8,974 nucleotides of DNA, taken from NCBI GenBank assembly GCA_910585455.1, contig CAJUEL010000080.1:1-8974 (forward strand), written 5' to 3'. The stretch comes from an uncultured Eisenbergiella sp. (lineage in GTDB: Bacteria; Bacillota; Clostridia; Lachnospirales; Lachnospiraceae). The notes under the pieces were generated by a model that saw nothing but the letters and a program-made list of their open reading frames with translations, did not search any database and was not told the origin of the DNA. Numbering within the stretch: position 1 is the stretch's first letter; each line of letters begins with the position of its first letter. Shown in pieces: positions 1 through 6,751 of this stretch. Made by a program: the position numbers and the translations under genes.

Positions 1-70
1 GAGAGCCAGGTTTCAAGGCTTAGTTGGGGTAACTGTTTATGCGGTTATCCTGAAAAACGGTGACTGGCTA

Positions 71-98
71 TTGACAACGCGGTCCTGTGACGGATAAT
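71..98 (+). promoter_or_regulatory. sigma-A promoter of the ABC exporter operon
   Basis: A perfect -35 TTGACA at 71-76 is followed after 16 bp by GATAAT at 93-98, a 5/6 match to TATAAT. The expected transcript start is near 105. That places the attenuator-like leader (104-180) at the very 5' end of the message, and the exporter start codon about 100 bases downstream. No activator or repressor site is obvious, although TGGCTA at 65-70 and TAGCCA at 108-113 form an inverted repeat flanking the promoter. Confidence 0.7.
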
Positions 99-103
99 AT
101 AGA

Positions 104-180
104 GAGGTAGCCAAAGACGATAACAAAGCACAGGGAAAGACTGATGAAAAGGAGATACCTTATATGGCTATCTCTTTTTT
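104..180 (+). promoter_or_regulatory. putative attenuator leader with competing helices
   Basis: Three segments compete. Arm 1, GAGGTAGCCA at 104-113, can pair over ten bases with one G-U to TGGCTATCTC at 165-174. The same 3' segment pairs with GAGATACC at 152-159 to form an intrinsic terminator. The two helices are mutually exclusive, so arm 1 would act as an antiterminator. A short ORF starting at 164 in the terminator loop, with AAAAGGAG at 147-154, would place an initiating ribosome over both terminator arms. The pairing is read directly from the sequence; the regulatory behaviour is inferred. Leader-ORF-dependent attenuation is known for the related Bacillus subtilis bmrCD exporter operon. 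Confidence 0.5.
152..180 (+). terminator. intrinsic terminator in the exporter leader
   Basis: GAGATACC (152-159) pairs with GGCTATCTC (166-174), leaving C168 bulged and a loop of about six bases (160-165). Six T residues (175-180) follow directly, and A147-A150 can extend the stem against them. It lies downstream of the 71-98 promoter and upstream of the exporter, so it can act on the exporter transcript itself and not only on transcripts arriving from upstream. Confidence 0.6.
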
Positions 181-208
181 GTTGTATGTGCGGGGAGAAA
201 ATCGATGA
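164..208 (+). CDS. possible 14-residue leader peptide
   Basis: The short reading frame MAISFLLYVRGENR has a good ribosome site, AAAAGGAG at 147-154, with nine bases to its ATG. Its TGA stop overlaps the ATG of the exporter gene as ATGA (205-208), the classic arrangement for translational coupling. The start codon sits in the loop of the leader terminator, so initiation here should block terminator folding. Nothing identifies the peptide by sequence, and it is too short for statistical support. A second leader frame from ATG 144 (44 codons, beginning MKRRYLIWLSLF) overlaps it but has a weaker ribosome site (AGGGA). The call rests on position and signals only. Confidence 0.35.
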   Translation: MAISFLLYVRGENR

Positions 209-1947
209 AACTGATGCTGAACTATATCAAAAAGCACACGGGCATGTTCCTGATCGCGGTGGCATTTCTTACAATTGAGACCTTTGCGGATCTGCTGCAG
301 CCCACATTCATGTCCTATATTGTGGACAAGGGGGTGAAAGGGCAACAGCTGGGGCTGATCCTGCAATATGGCCTGATCATGCTGGGAATCACTGCGCTTG
401 GCGCAGTCGGCGCCGTGGTGCGCAATATTTATGCCAGTAAAACCTCGCAGCTGATCGGGAAGGAGATGCGGCTGGCCATTTATGAGAAGGTGCAGACGCT
501 TTCCTATGAAAATATCGACCGGCTGCAGCCGGCGTCGATCATCACCAGAATCACCAATGATGTCACGCAGATGCAGAATTTTATCAATGGCATCATGCGG
601 ATTATGCTCAAAGCGCCCGTGACCTGCATCGGCGCGGTGGCGCTGATCATCTTTCAGATGCCGGCGCTTTTGCCTTTGATGCTGGTCATTTTAGTCTGCG
701 CCGGGTTGCTGATTTACGGCAATATGAGGCTGGGCTATCCCCGGTTTGACAGGATGCAGCGGAAGCTGGATGGGTTAAACCGCACCAGCAGGGAATTTTT
801 AAGCGCGATCCGGGTGGTGAAGGCCTTCCGGGCGGAGGAGCAGGAGAGAGAAAAATTCGCCGATGCCTCCGGACAGCTGGCAGAAGCGGGCATTTCCTCC
901 ATGCGGGTCATGGCGGTATTCGGTCCGTTGATCAATCTGACTGTCAATGCAGGAATTGTGATCATGCTGTGGCTTTCCGGACAGGAGCTGTCAGGGGAAA
1001 TCGGGCGGCTGATGGCCTGCGTCAACTATATGACACAGGTGTCGTTCGCTTTGGGCATGGTGTCCAACATTTTAAATTCGGCGGTCCGTGCCGTGGCATC
1101 TTCTGCCAGAGTGCAGGAAATTCTGGATGAGGCGCCGGCGCAGCGGGAAGGGGAAAGCGCTGTGGACGCGGCAGCGTTGGAAGGCAGCGTCGCCTTTGAA
1201 AAAGTAACCTTCGCCTATGCGGGAACTGCCCGCCCGGCTGTGCAGGAGGCGGATTTTTCGGTCAGAGCGGGCGAGACGATCGGCATCATCGGTCCCACCG
1301 GTTCCGGAAAATCCACGCTGATCAATCTGGTCCCCCGGTTTTATGATGCGACCTGTGGGCGGGTGCTGGTGGGAGGACAGGATGTGACCCGGATGCCCAT
1401 GGCGCAGCTGCGGCAGATGATTGCGGTGGCGCCGCAGAAGGCATTGCTTTTTACGGGCACGATAGAAGAAAATCTGCGCTGGGGGGACAAGAATGCCGGG
1501 CAAAATGAGATTCGCCGGGCTGCGGATGCCGCCTGCGCGGACGCGTTTGTGACGAAGCTGCCGGAGGGCTATGACACACAGCTGGGGCAGGGCGGTGTGA
1601 ATCTTTCCGGCGGACAGAAGCAGCGCCTGTCGATCGCCAGGGCGTTGTTAAAGAAGCCCCGGATATTGATTCTGGATGACTGCACCAGCGCGCTGGACGC
1701 CACTACGGAGGCGAAGGTATTGTCCGGCATCCGCCGGGAAGCCGCAGGGATGACGGTGCTACTTGTGAGCCAGCGGATTTCCACGGTCATGAAGGCCGAC
1801 CACATCCTTTGCATGGAGGACGGAAAAATCTGCGGCTTTGGCTCCCATGAAGAGCTGATGGCGGAGTGTGAACCGTACCGGGCGATCTATCGTTCCCAGA
1901 TCGGAGAGGATGAACAGAGGAAGGAAGGAGGTGCGTTTTGTGGATAA
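205..1947 (+). CDS. heterodimeric ABC multidrug exporter, degenerate-site subunit (BmrC/TM287-like)
   Basis: This is a 580-residue half-transporter with an N-terminal six-helix exporter domain (about residues 12-300) and a C-terminal nucleotide-binding domain. Visible motifs are Walker A GPTGSGKST (363-371), Q-loop Q411, an intact LSGGQ signature (467-471) and Walker B ILILDD (487-492). The catalytic Glu after Walker B is Asp492, and the H-loop His is Gln523 in VSQRIST. These two substitutions are typical of the non-catalytic partner in BmrCD, LmrCD and TM287/288. The intact LSGGQ serves the catalytic site formed with the next gene. The protein would act at the cytoplasmic membrane, exporting drugs or other hydrophobic compounds; substrate cannot be read from sequence. 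ATG 205 has GGGGAG at 192-197, seven bases upstream. The 3' end overlaps the partner gene by eight bases. Family assignment is firm; multidrug specificity is by analogy. Confidence 0.95.
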   Translation: MKLMLNYIKKHTGMFLIAVAFLTIETFADLLQPTFMSYIVDKGVKGQQLGLILQYGLIMLGITALGAVGAVVRNIYASKTSQLIGKEMRLAIYEKVQTLSYENIDRLQPASIITRITNDVTQMQNFINGIMRIMLKAPVTCIGAVALIIFQMPALLPLMLVILVCAGLLIYGNMRLGYPRFDRMQRKLDGLNRTSREFLSAIRVVKAFRAEEQEREKFADASGQLAEAGISSMRVMAVFGPLINLTVNAGIVIMLWLSGQELSGEIGRLMACVNYMTQVSFALGMVSNILNSAVRAVASSARVQEILDEAPAQREGESAVDAAALEGSVAFEKVTFAYAGTARPAVQEADFSVRAGETIGIIGPTGSGKSTLINLVPRFYDATCGRVLVGGQDVTRMPMAQLRQMIAVAPQKALLFTGTIEENLRWGDKNAGQNEIRRAADAACADAFVTKLPEGYDTQLGQGGVNLSGGQKQRLSIARALLKKPRILILDDCTSALDATTEAKVLSGIRREAAGMTVLLVSQRISTVMKADHILCMEDGKICGFGSHEELMAECEPYRAIYRSQIGEDEQRKEGGAFCG

Positions 1948-3733
1948 GAATATGACGACGCCGCCCGCACAGATGGGGCGGGGAAGAGGAGTACCTGCCG
2001 TGAAGCCGAAGGATATGAAAGGTACACTGGTACGGCTTTGGCAGCTGACGGCGGGACACCGCAAAGGGCTGGGCTGGGTTCTTTTGCTGTCCGCGCTTGC
2101 CTCCGGATCTGCCGTTTTGTCCCCTTATCTCATCGGCAGGGTGGTCAATTGCATTGACAGTGGGAATCCCGGAATTTTGCTGATGGCGGCGTTGGCCGCG
2201 CTGTATCTGGGAGACTGGCTGATCCGCTTTTTACAGCAGTTTTTCATGGCAACCATCGGACAGCGGATCATCCTGCATATCCGTAAGAGCCTTTTTGCCC
2301 ATATGGAAAAGCTTCCCCTGTCCTTCTTTGATACCCGGCAGCATGGCGAGCTGATGAGCCGCCTGACCAACGATGTGGATAATATCAGCGCCACCATATC
2401 CGATTCCCTGACTCAGCTGATGATGTACGGCTTTACGATCGTGGGCATCTTTTTTGTCATGGTTTCCATGAACATCTGGCTGACGGCAATCGCGCTCTTT
2501 GCGGTGCTGCTGATCTTTTTGCTGACCAGGGCCGTGACAAAGCGGACCAAGGTGCTGTTTCGGCAGCAGCAGGCAATTCTGGGAAAGCTTAACGGGCAGG
2601 TGGAGGAAAGCATTTCCGGCATCACCATGGTCAAGGCCTTCGGGCAGGAACGGGAGATGGTGGATAAATTTGTGGAGAACAACGACGCTTTTTGTCAGGT
2701 GGCGACTAAAGCGCAGATCGCATCCGGCTACCTGATGCCCATGATGAATGTGATCAATAACCTGACCTATGTGCTGATCGCCATTGTCAGCGGCGTAATG
2801 GCGGTAAACGGCAGGCTGACGGTGGGGGAGATTTCCAGCTTCCTTTTGTATTCCAGACAGTTTTCCAGACCCTTTGTGGATATTGCCAACATTTATAACA
2901 ATTTTCAGACGGCCGTGGCAGGCGCGGAACGGATACTGGAGATATTCGACGAGGCCTGTGAACCGGAGGATGTGCCGGGAGCGAGAAGCGCTGCAGAGAT
3001 CTGCGGCGCTGTGAGCTTCCGGAATGTGACCTTCGGCTACCGGCCGGACAAACCGGTTTTGCGGCATATCGATCTTGAAATCCCGGCAGGAACCAGAGTG
3101 GCGGTTATGGGTCCTACGGGTTCCGGAAAAACTACGCTGATCAATCTGCTCACCCGTTTTTATGATGTGCAGGAGGGCGCTATTTTGCTGGACGGACATG
3201 ACCTGCGGCATTACCGGCTGGGAGAGCTGCGTCAGGCGTTCGGCGTGGTGCTGCAGGATACGGCGCTTTTTGGCGCATCGATCCGGGAAAATATCAGCTA
3301 TGGACATGAGAATGTTCCCATGGAGAAAATTGTGGAGGCGGCGAAGGTAGCAGGAGCGGACGGCTTTATCCGCAGACTGCCCCAGGGCTATGAGACGGTG
3401 CTGCATCAGGGCGGCGCGGAATTAAGCCAAGGGGAGCGGCAGCTTTTGACCATTGCCAGAGCCGTGCTGGAGCAGGCGCCGATCATGATACTGGATGAGG
3501 CGACCAGCTCCGTGGATACGGTGACGGAGCAGCATATCCGCAGGGCGATGCTGACCATTACAGAGGGGCGGACCTCCTTTATCATCGCCCACCGGCTGTC
3601 TACAATCCGGGATTCCGATTTGATTTTGCTGATCCGGAACGGACGGATTGCGGAGCGGGGAACCCATCAGCAGCTCATGGCGCTGGAAGGGGAATATGCG
3701 CAGATGTATCTGACACAAATGGGACAGATATAG
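1940..3733 (+). CDS. heterodimeric ABC multidrug exporter, catalytic-site subunit (BmrD/TM288-like)
   Basis: I start this 597-residue protein at GTG 1940, because AAGGAGG at 1925-1931 lies eight bases upstream; the in-frame ATG at 1868 would sit deep inside the previous gene without a comparable site. A polar N-terminal extension of about 40 residues precedes the six-helix exporter domain (about 44-320). The nucleotide-binding domain has Walker A GPTGSGKTT (391-399), Q439, Walker B IMILDE with catalytic Glu520, and H-loop His551 in IAHRLST. Its signature is the variant LSQGE (495-499). It therefore supplies the hydrolytic Walker motifs for one site and the defective signature for the other, complementing the upstream subunit's Asp492/Gln523. 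The eight-base overlap with that gene implies coupled translation and equimolar assembly. Transport direction (export) follows from the fused membrane and ATPase architecture; the substrate is unknown. Confidence 0.95.
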   Translation: MDKNMTTPPAQMGRGRGVPAVKPKDMKGTLVRLWQLTAGHRKGLGWVLLLSALASGSAVLSPYLIGRVVNCIDSGNPGILLMAALAALYLGDWLIRFLQQFFMATIGQRIILHIRKSLFAHMEKLPLSFFDTRQHGELMSRLTNDVDNISATISDSLTQLMMYGFTIVGIFFVMVSMNIWLTAIALFAVLLIFLLTRAVTKRTKVLFRQQQAILGKLNGQVEESISGITMVKAFGQEREMVDKFVENNDAFCQVATKAQIASGYLMPMMNVINNLTYVLIAIVSGVMAVNGRLTVGEISSFLLYSRQFSRPFVDIANIYNNFQTAVAGAERILEIFDEACEPEDVPGARSAAEICGAVSFRNVTFGYRPDKPVLRHIDLEIPAGTRVAVMGPTGSGKTTLINLLTRFYDVQEGAILLDGHDLRHYRLGELRQAFGVVLQDTALFGASIRENISYGHENVPMEKIVEAAKVAGADGFIRRLPQGYETVLHQGGAELSQGERQLLTIARAVLEQAPIMILDEATSSVDTVTEQHIRRAMLTITEGRTSFIIAHRLSTIRDSDLILLIRNGRIAERGTHQQLMALEGEYAQMYLTQMGQI

Positions 3734-3779
3734 AAAAAATCCCGGCAAAGAGGATCCATACCGGAAAGGAACCGTGAAT

Positions 3780-3825
3780 ATGCGCACGTCCGCACGCTGC
3801 TCTCGCAGCGTGCGGACGTGCGCAT
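3780..3825 (+). repeat. perfect 21-bp GC-rich inverted repeat with 4-base loop
   Basis: Bases 3780-3800 are the exact reverse complement of 3805-3825, separated by the loop TCTC at 3801-3804. The stem starts ATGCGCACG and ends at GCTGC before the loop. It lies 46 bases after the exporter stop codon. No T-run follows directly; the nearest one, seven T at 3846-3852, is about 20 bases further on. It may terminate or stabilise the exporter mRNA, or be a copy of a dispersed palindromic element. The structure is certain; the function is not. Confidence 0.9.
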
Positions 3826-3836
3826 CAGGCTATAGT

Positions 3837-3844
3837 AAACGATA
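3837..3844 (+). promoter_or_regulatory. isolated AAACGATA motif, possible auxiliary operator
   Basis: The octamer AAACGATA occurs here, twice in the element at 3982-4008 (3992-3999 and 4003-4010) and once at 8757-8764. I noticed it only in the non-coding segments flanking the hydrolase-permease block. The CG step here lies 144 bases upstream of the first CG of the main element, a spacing that would allow DNA looping by a tetrameric LacI-type repressor. An eight-base match in AT-rich DNA could also be chance. Confidence 0.25.
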
Positions 3845-3942
3845 ATTTTTTTGTCATCACACATCGGTTTTCATAATGTGAACTGCTGATCTGATTGAAA
3901 TATTCCCAAAAAAAAGCATTGAAATTTGTTAAATAGTTCTAA

Positions 3943-3971
3943 TTGACAAAATATAGAGTGATATTTATAAT
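3943..3971 (+). promoter_or_regulatory. perfect consensus sigma-A promoter of the hydrolase-permease block
   Basis: TTGACA at 3943-3948 and TATAAT at 3966-3971 are both exact, with a 17-bp spacer. A-rich DNA upstream (for example eight A at 3908-3915) could act as an UP element. Transcription should start near 3978, roughly 60-95 bases before the CocE-like gene depending on its start codon. Such a strong promoter would need repression, and the operator-like element beginning at 3982 lies just downstream of the expected start site. Confidence 0.85.
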
Positions 3972-3981
3972 CAAAATTAAG

Positions 3982-4008
3982 AACGTTACAAAAACGATAT
4001 TAAAACGA
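3982..4008 (+). promoter_or_regulatory. putative LacI-type operator cluster (copy A)
   Basis: The element reads AACGTT, two variable bases, AAAAACGATATT, one variable base, AAACGA. Its three CG steps at 3984, 3995 and 4006 are exactly 11 bp apart, one helical turn. A copy matching 24 of 27 positions lies at 8747-8773. LacI-family operators typically carry a central CG within AT-rich arms. The position immediately after the expected transcript start fits repression by blocking initiation or elongation. The natural candidate for binding is the LacI-family product of 7693-8694; that link is inferred. Confidence 0.6.
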
Positions 4009-4070
4009 TAGAATTCAACAGACAGGAGACAGAGAGTGTGGAAAAGAAGAGGACAGAGGAGTATTGTACG

Positions 4071-5744
4071 ATGAAAGTATATTATAACCACGGTATCGTA
4101 ATGAGGGACCAGATTACGCTCAGAGGGAACCTGTACTGTCCGGATTGCGAAGCCTCCTGCCCGGTCATATTGATGAGAACGGTATTTCGCAAGGATACCC
4201 TGTCTAAAAGCTGGGGCATTTTTGATCCGGAGTTTTATGTGAGGAATGGGTATGCCGTATATATTCAGGATGTGCGCGGAATCGGAGAGTCAGAAGGGGA
4301 GTTTATGCGCTTTTGGGCGGATCGGCAGGATGCGTATGATACGGTGGAGGCATTGGCCGCGCAGCCCTGGTGTGATGGAAATGTGGGGATGTTTGGGAAT
4401 TTTTATGCGGGTTTTTTAACATTCCAGGCAGCTGCGGCAAAGCCCCCCCATCTGAAAGCGATATGTCCGTTCGAGACCCATGTTTCTCTTAACAGGAATA
4501 ATGATGCACGGGGGATAACCATGTATTATGCCCATATTGGCTGGTGTCTGGCAAGGGAAGTCAGCAGAATGCTTTCGGGCCACTATTCGAGGGAGGTTAC
4601 GGAGAAATATCTGCCGCTGGCGAAACATTATCTGGAGAATTATGCCGGTCTGGTGACCTCTTTTCCTGCCGAAAAGCTCCCCATGAAAGAACTGGAGGGA
4701 GTACTTCCCTTGGTAAAAGATTATTTCGATATTGCCCTGCCCTGCTATGACGATGAAGAGATGATACGGCGGGAGGGACGCTTGATGGATTTGAGCCAGC
4801 TGGAAGTTCCGGCATTGCTTCTTGCCGGTTGGTGTGAGTCGTCACGGAACACGATGATAGAGCATGGAGATATCTTAAGGCGCTGCGGAAAGGGCAATGC
4901 GGCGCAAAGCGAAGTGATTATAGGATATTGGAAGGCTGGCGAGCCGATGGCGCACGGAGAGACGGCATTGCACATTCCGGAGAACCATTTTCATGTGGAA
5001 GGAGAGATTTTAAAGTGGTTTGACCGATGGCTGAAAGGAAAAGCGCAGGAGGGACATTCGCCTTTTCGGCTGTTTGATCCGGGTCTTGATATGTTTGTGG
5101 AATTGGAGCATTGGAATGTAGACGGGGAAAAGAGCATGACCTGGTACCTGGACAGTCAGGGGCATGCCAATACGGCAGGCGGAGATGGAATTTTAAGCCT
5201 GTCTCCGCCACGGTCTCTGGCAGGAAGCGATCGCTGCGTATATGACCCTCAAAATCCGGCTTCGGGCTGTGGGTATGGGGAAGCTTGTAAAGCAGGAGAA
5301 GAAAGGGAGGATGTTTTGGTGTATACATCCGGAATATTGGAGGAGGATATTCATGTCCGGGGGGTTCCAAGGTTGAGCCTTTATGCGTCTTCCAGTGCAC
5401 AGGATACCGATTTTATTGCATGGATTGTGGATGTGGATCCGGAAGACAATGCAATCCTTACAGGAGATGGCATTGTGCGTGCCAGATACAGGGATTCATG
5501 GGAAGCACAGCCTTTAGAACCGGGGAAAGTTTATGAATTTGATGTGAAAGTAAGCGATCTGGTCTATACTTTTAAAAAGGGGCATCGCCTTCGGCTGGAA
5601 ATCAGAAACAGTGATTTCCCGAAATTCGAGGCCAACAGAAACACCGGGATAAGGCCGGAAAGGGATGACAGCTATCAGGTGGTCCAAAATACAGTGTACC
5701 ACGGCGGAAGAGGAGCTTCCAGGTTGATTTTGCCCTGTTGGTAA
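4071..5744 (+). CDS. CocE/NonD-family alpha/beta-hydrolase-like protein with substituted catalytic residues
   Basis: The architecture is that of cocaine esterase and X-Pro dipeptidyl-peptidase relatives, at 557 residues close to the 574 of CocE. Family landmarks are MRDQITLRGNLY near the N-terminus, QDVRGIGESEGEF (66-78), PWCDGNVGMFG (99-109), and a C-terminal jelly-roll with SSSAQDTDFIAWIVDV, GIVRARYRDS and GHRLRLEIRNSDFPKF. Against CocE from memory, the nucleophile Ser of GVSYLG is Phe111 (GNFYAG), the Asp of GWYD is Glu256 (GWCE), the His of GPWSH is Ala289 (GYWKA), and the oxyanion Tyr of RNPY is Phe39 (RTVF). No classical triad remains, so hydrolase activity is doubtful. ATG 4071 has AGAGGAG nine bases upstream and gives the family-like N-terminus; GTG 4038 with AGGAG at 4024-4028 would add 11 residues. 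It is the first gene after the 3943 promoter and upstream of sugar-type permeases. There is no signal peptide, so it is cytoplasmic. Confidence 0.85.
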   Translation: MKVYYNHGIVMRDQITLRGNLYCPDCEASCPVILMRTVFRKDTLSKSWGIFDPEFYVRNGYAVYIQDVRGIGESEGEFMRFWADRQDAYDTVEALAAQPWCDGNVGMFGNFYAGFLTFQAAAAKPPHLKAICPFETHVSLNRNNDARGITMYYAHIGWCLAREVSRMLSGHYSREVTEKYLPLAKHYLENYAGLVTSFPAEKLPMKELEGVLPLVKDYFDIALPCYDDEEMIRREGRLMDLSQLEVPALLLAGWCESSRNTMIEHGDILRRCGKGNAAQSEVIIGYWKAGEPMAHGETALHIPENHFHVEGEILKWFDRWLKGKAQEGHSPFRLFDPGLDMFVELEHWNVDGEKSMTWYLDSQGHANTAGGDGILSLSPPRSLAGSDRCVYDPQNPASGCGYGEACKAGEEREDVLVYTSGILEEDIHVRGVPRLSLYASSSAQDTDFIAWIVDVDPEDNAILTGDGIVRARYRDSWEAQPLEPGKVYEFDVKVSDLVYTFKKGHRLRLEIRNSDFPKFEANRNTGIRPERDDSYQVVQNTVYHGGRGASRLILPCW

Positions 5745-5801
5745 CCCCGGCAGGATATATAACGTATACAGCATGCCGCAAAAGCGGGGACAGGGGAAAG
5801 C

Positions 5802-6740
5802 ATGAGGAAAAAGACAGAAATCGCACAGGAGCGTTTGGCGGTGCGGATGAAACATGATTTTATAAAAAACTGGCAAATATATTTGATGATTTTACCGGTG
5901 CTTTTATACTTTTTGGTGTTCAGCTATTTTCCGATGGCGGGCATTGTAATCGCATTTGAGAAGTTCTCGCCGGCGCTGGGGATTTTAAAAAGCCCGTTTG
6001 TGGGATTGGAAAATTTCAAAGATTTTTTTGGAAGCTATTATTTTACCAGATTGCTTCGCAACACATTACTGTTGAGCGTGACGACTCTGATTTTTTCATT
6101 TCCCTGTCCGGTAATTCTTGCGCTGCTTTTAAATGAGGTATATAATAAGCCTTACAAAAAAGCGGTACAGACGATCAGCTATTTGCCGTATTTTATTTCT
6201 GTCGTGGTGATTTGCGGGCTGATCAAAAATTTTACGGCATCTGATGGCTTTGTAACGCAGATTGTAGTGGAGCTGGGAGGGACGAGGCGGAATTTGCTTG
6301 CAGATCCCGATTTGTTTCGGCCAATTTATGTGATTTCGGATATTTGGCAGAACGTAGGTTTTAACAGTATTATTTATCTTGCGGCTCTTTCCGGCGTCAA
6401 TATGGAATTATATGAAGCGGCAGCCATAGACGGTGCAGGCAGGTGGAAACAGACGATTCATGTGACATTACCGGGAATTGCACCGACAGTGATTATCATG
6501 TTGATTCTCGCAATGGGAGGATTATTTAATGTCGGTTTTGAAAAGGTCATCCTTTTATATAATTCCATGACAATGGAGACCGCAGACGTGATCCAGAGCT
6601 TCGTATACAGGAAAGGACTTACCGATGCCAATTTTGGATATAGTACGGCGGTTGGACTATTTAATTCTGTGATAAATACGGCCCTTTTGCTGACGGCGAA
6701 CAGGATTTCCCGGAAAGTCACCGAGACCAGTTTGTTTTAG
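5802..6740 (+). CDS. ABC importer permease, LplB/UgpA type
   Basis: This 312-residue integral membrane protein belongs to the binding-protein-dependent (MalF/UgpA-like) permeases, closest in style to LplB. A basic cytoplasmic N-terminus leads to a first helix at about 26-50, then the family phrase FPMAGIVIAFEKF and further helices at about 86-112, 124-146, 178-200, 226-248 and 282-300. The cytoplasmic EAA loop, EAAAIDGAGRWKQTIHVTLP (205-224), carries the conserved Gly211 and is where the ATPase docks. The family imports oligosaccharides or related solutes captured by a lipoprotein. The gene follows the CocE-like gene by 57 bases and is separated by 11 bases from the next permease, which would be its heterodimer partner. 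The ribosome site AGGGGAAA precedes ATG 5802. No importer ATPase is encoded in the window. The substrate cannot be deduced. Confidence 0.92.
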   Translation: MRKKTEIAQERLAVRMKHDFIKNWQIYLMILPVLLYFLVFSYFPMAGIVIAFEKFSPALGILKSPFVGLENFKDFFGSYYFTRLLRNTLLLSVTTLIFSFPCPVILALLLNEVYNKPYKKAVQTISYLPYFISVVVICGLIKNFTASDGFVTQIVVELGGTRRNLLADPDLFRPIYVISDIWQNVGFNSIIYLAALSGVNMELYEAAAIDGAGRWKQTIHVTLPGIAPTVIIMLILAMGGLFNVGFEKVILLYNSMTMETADVIQSFVYRKGLTDANFGYSTAVGLFNSVINTALLLTANRISRKVTETSLF

Positions 6741-6751
6741 GAGGGCATGAC

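Noticed and set aside
2..97. Open frame running in from the window edge to TAA 95-97 (31 residues ending TTRSCDG), possibly the tail of an upstream gene
   Set aside because: The sequence is not recognisable, another frame is open to 61-63, and the exporter promoter overlaps it. Without upstream sequence it cannot be supported.
144..278. Alternative 44-codon leader frame from ATG 144 (starts MKRRYLIWLSLF)
   Set aside because: Its ribosome site is weaker than that of the 164 frame and it runs far into the exporter gene out of frame. It is kept only as an alternative to the 14-codon leader.
1868..1939. Longer start (ATG 1868) for the second exporter subunit
   Set aside because: It would overlap the upstream gene by 80 bases without a good ribosome site. 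GTG 1940 has AAGGAGG eight bases upstream and gives a normal family length.
3734..3779. Weak hairpin TCCCGG/CCGGAA after the exporter stop as a terminator
   Set aside because: Only six pairs including a G-U, a long loop and no T-run; not convincing.
5745..5801. Inverted CCCCG/CGGGG and CGGCA/TGCCG segments between the CocE-like gene and the first permease
   Set aside because: Short stems with a large loop and no T-run. They could shape the intercistronic mRNA but do not support a terminator or promoter call.
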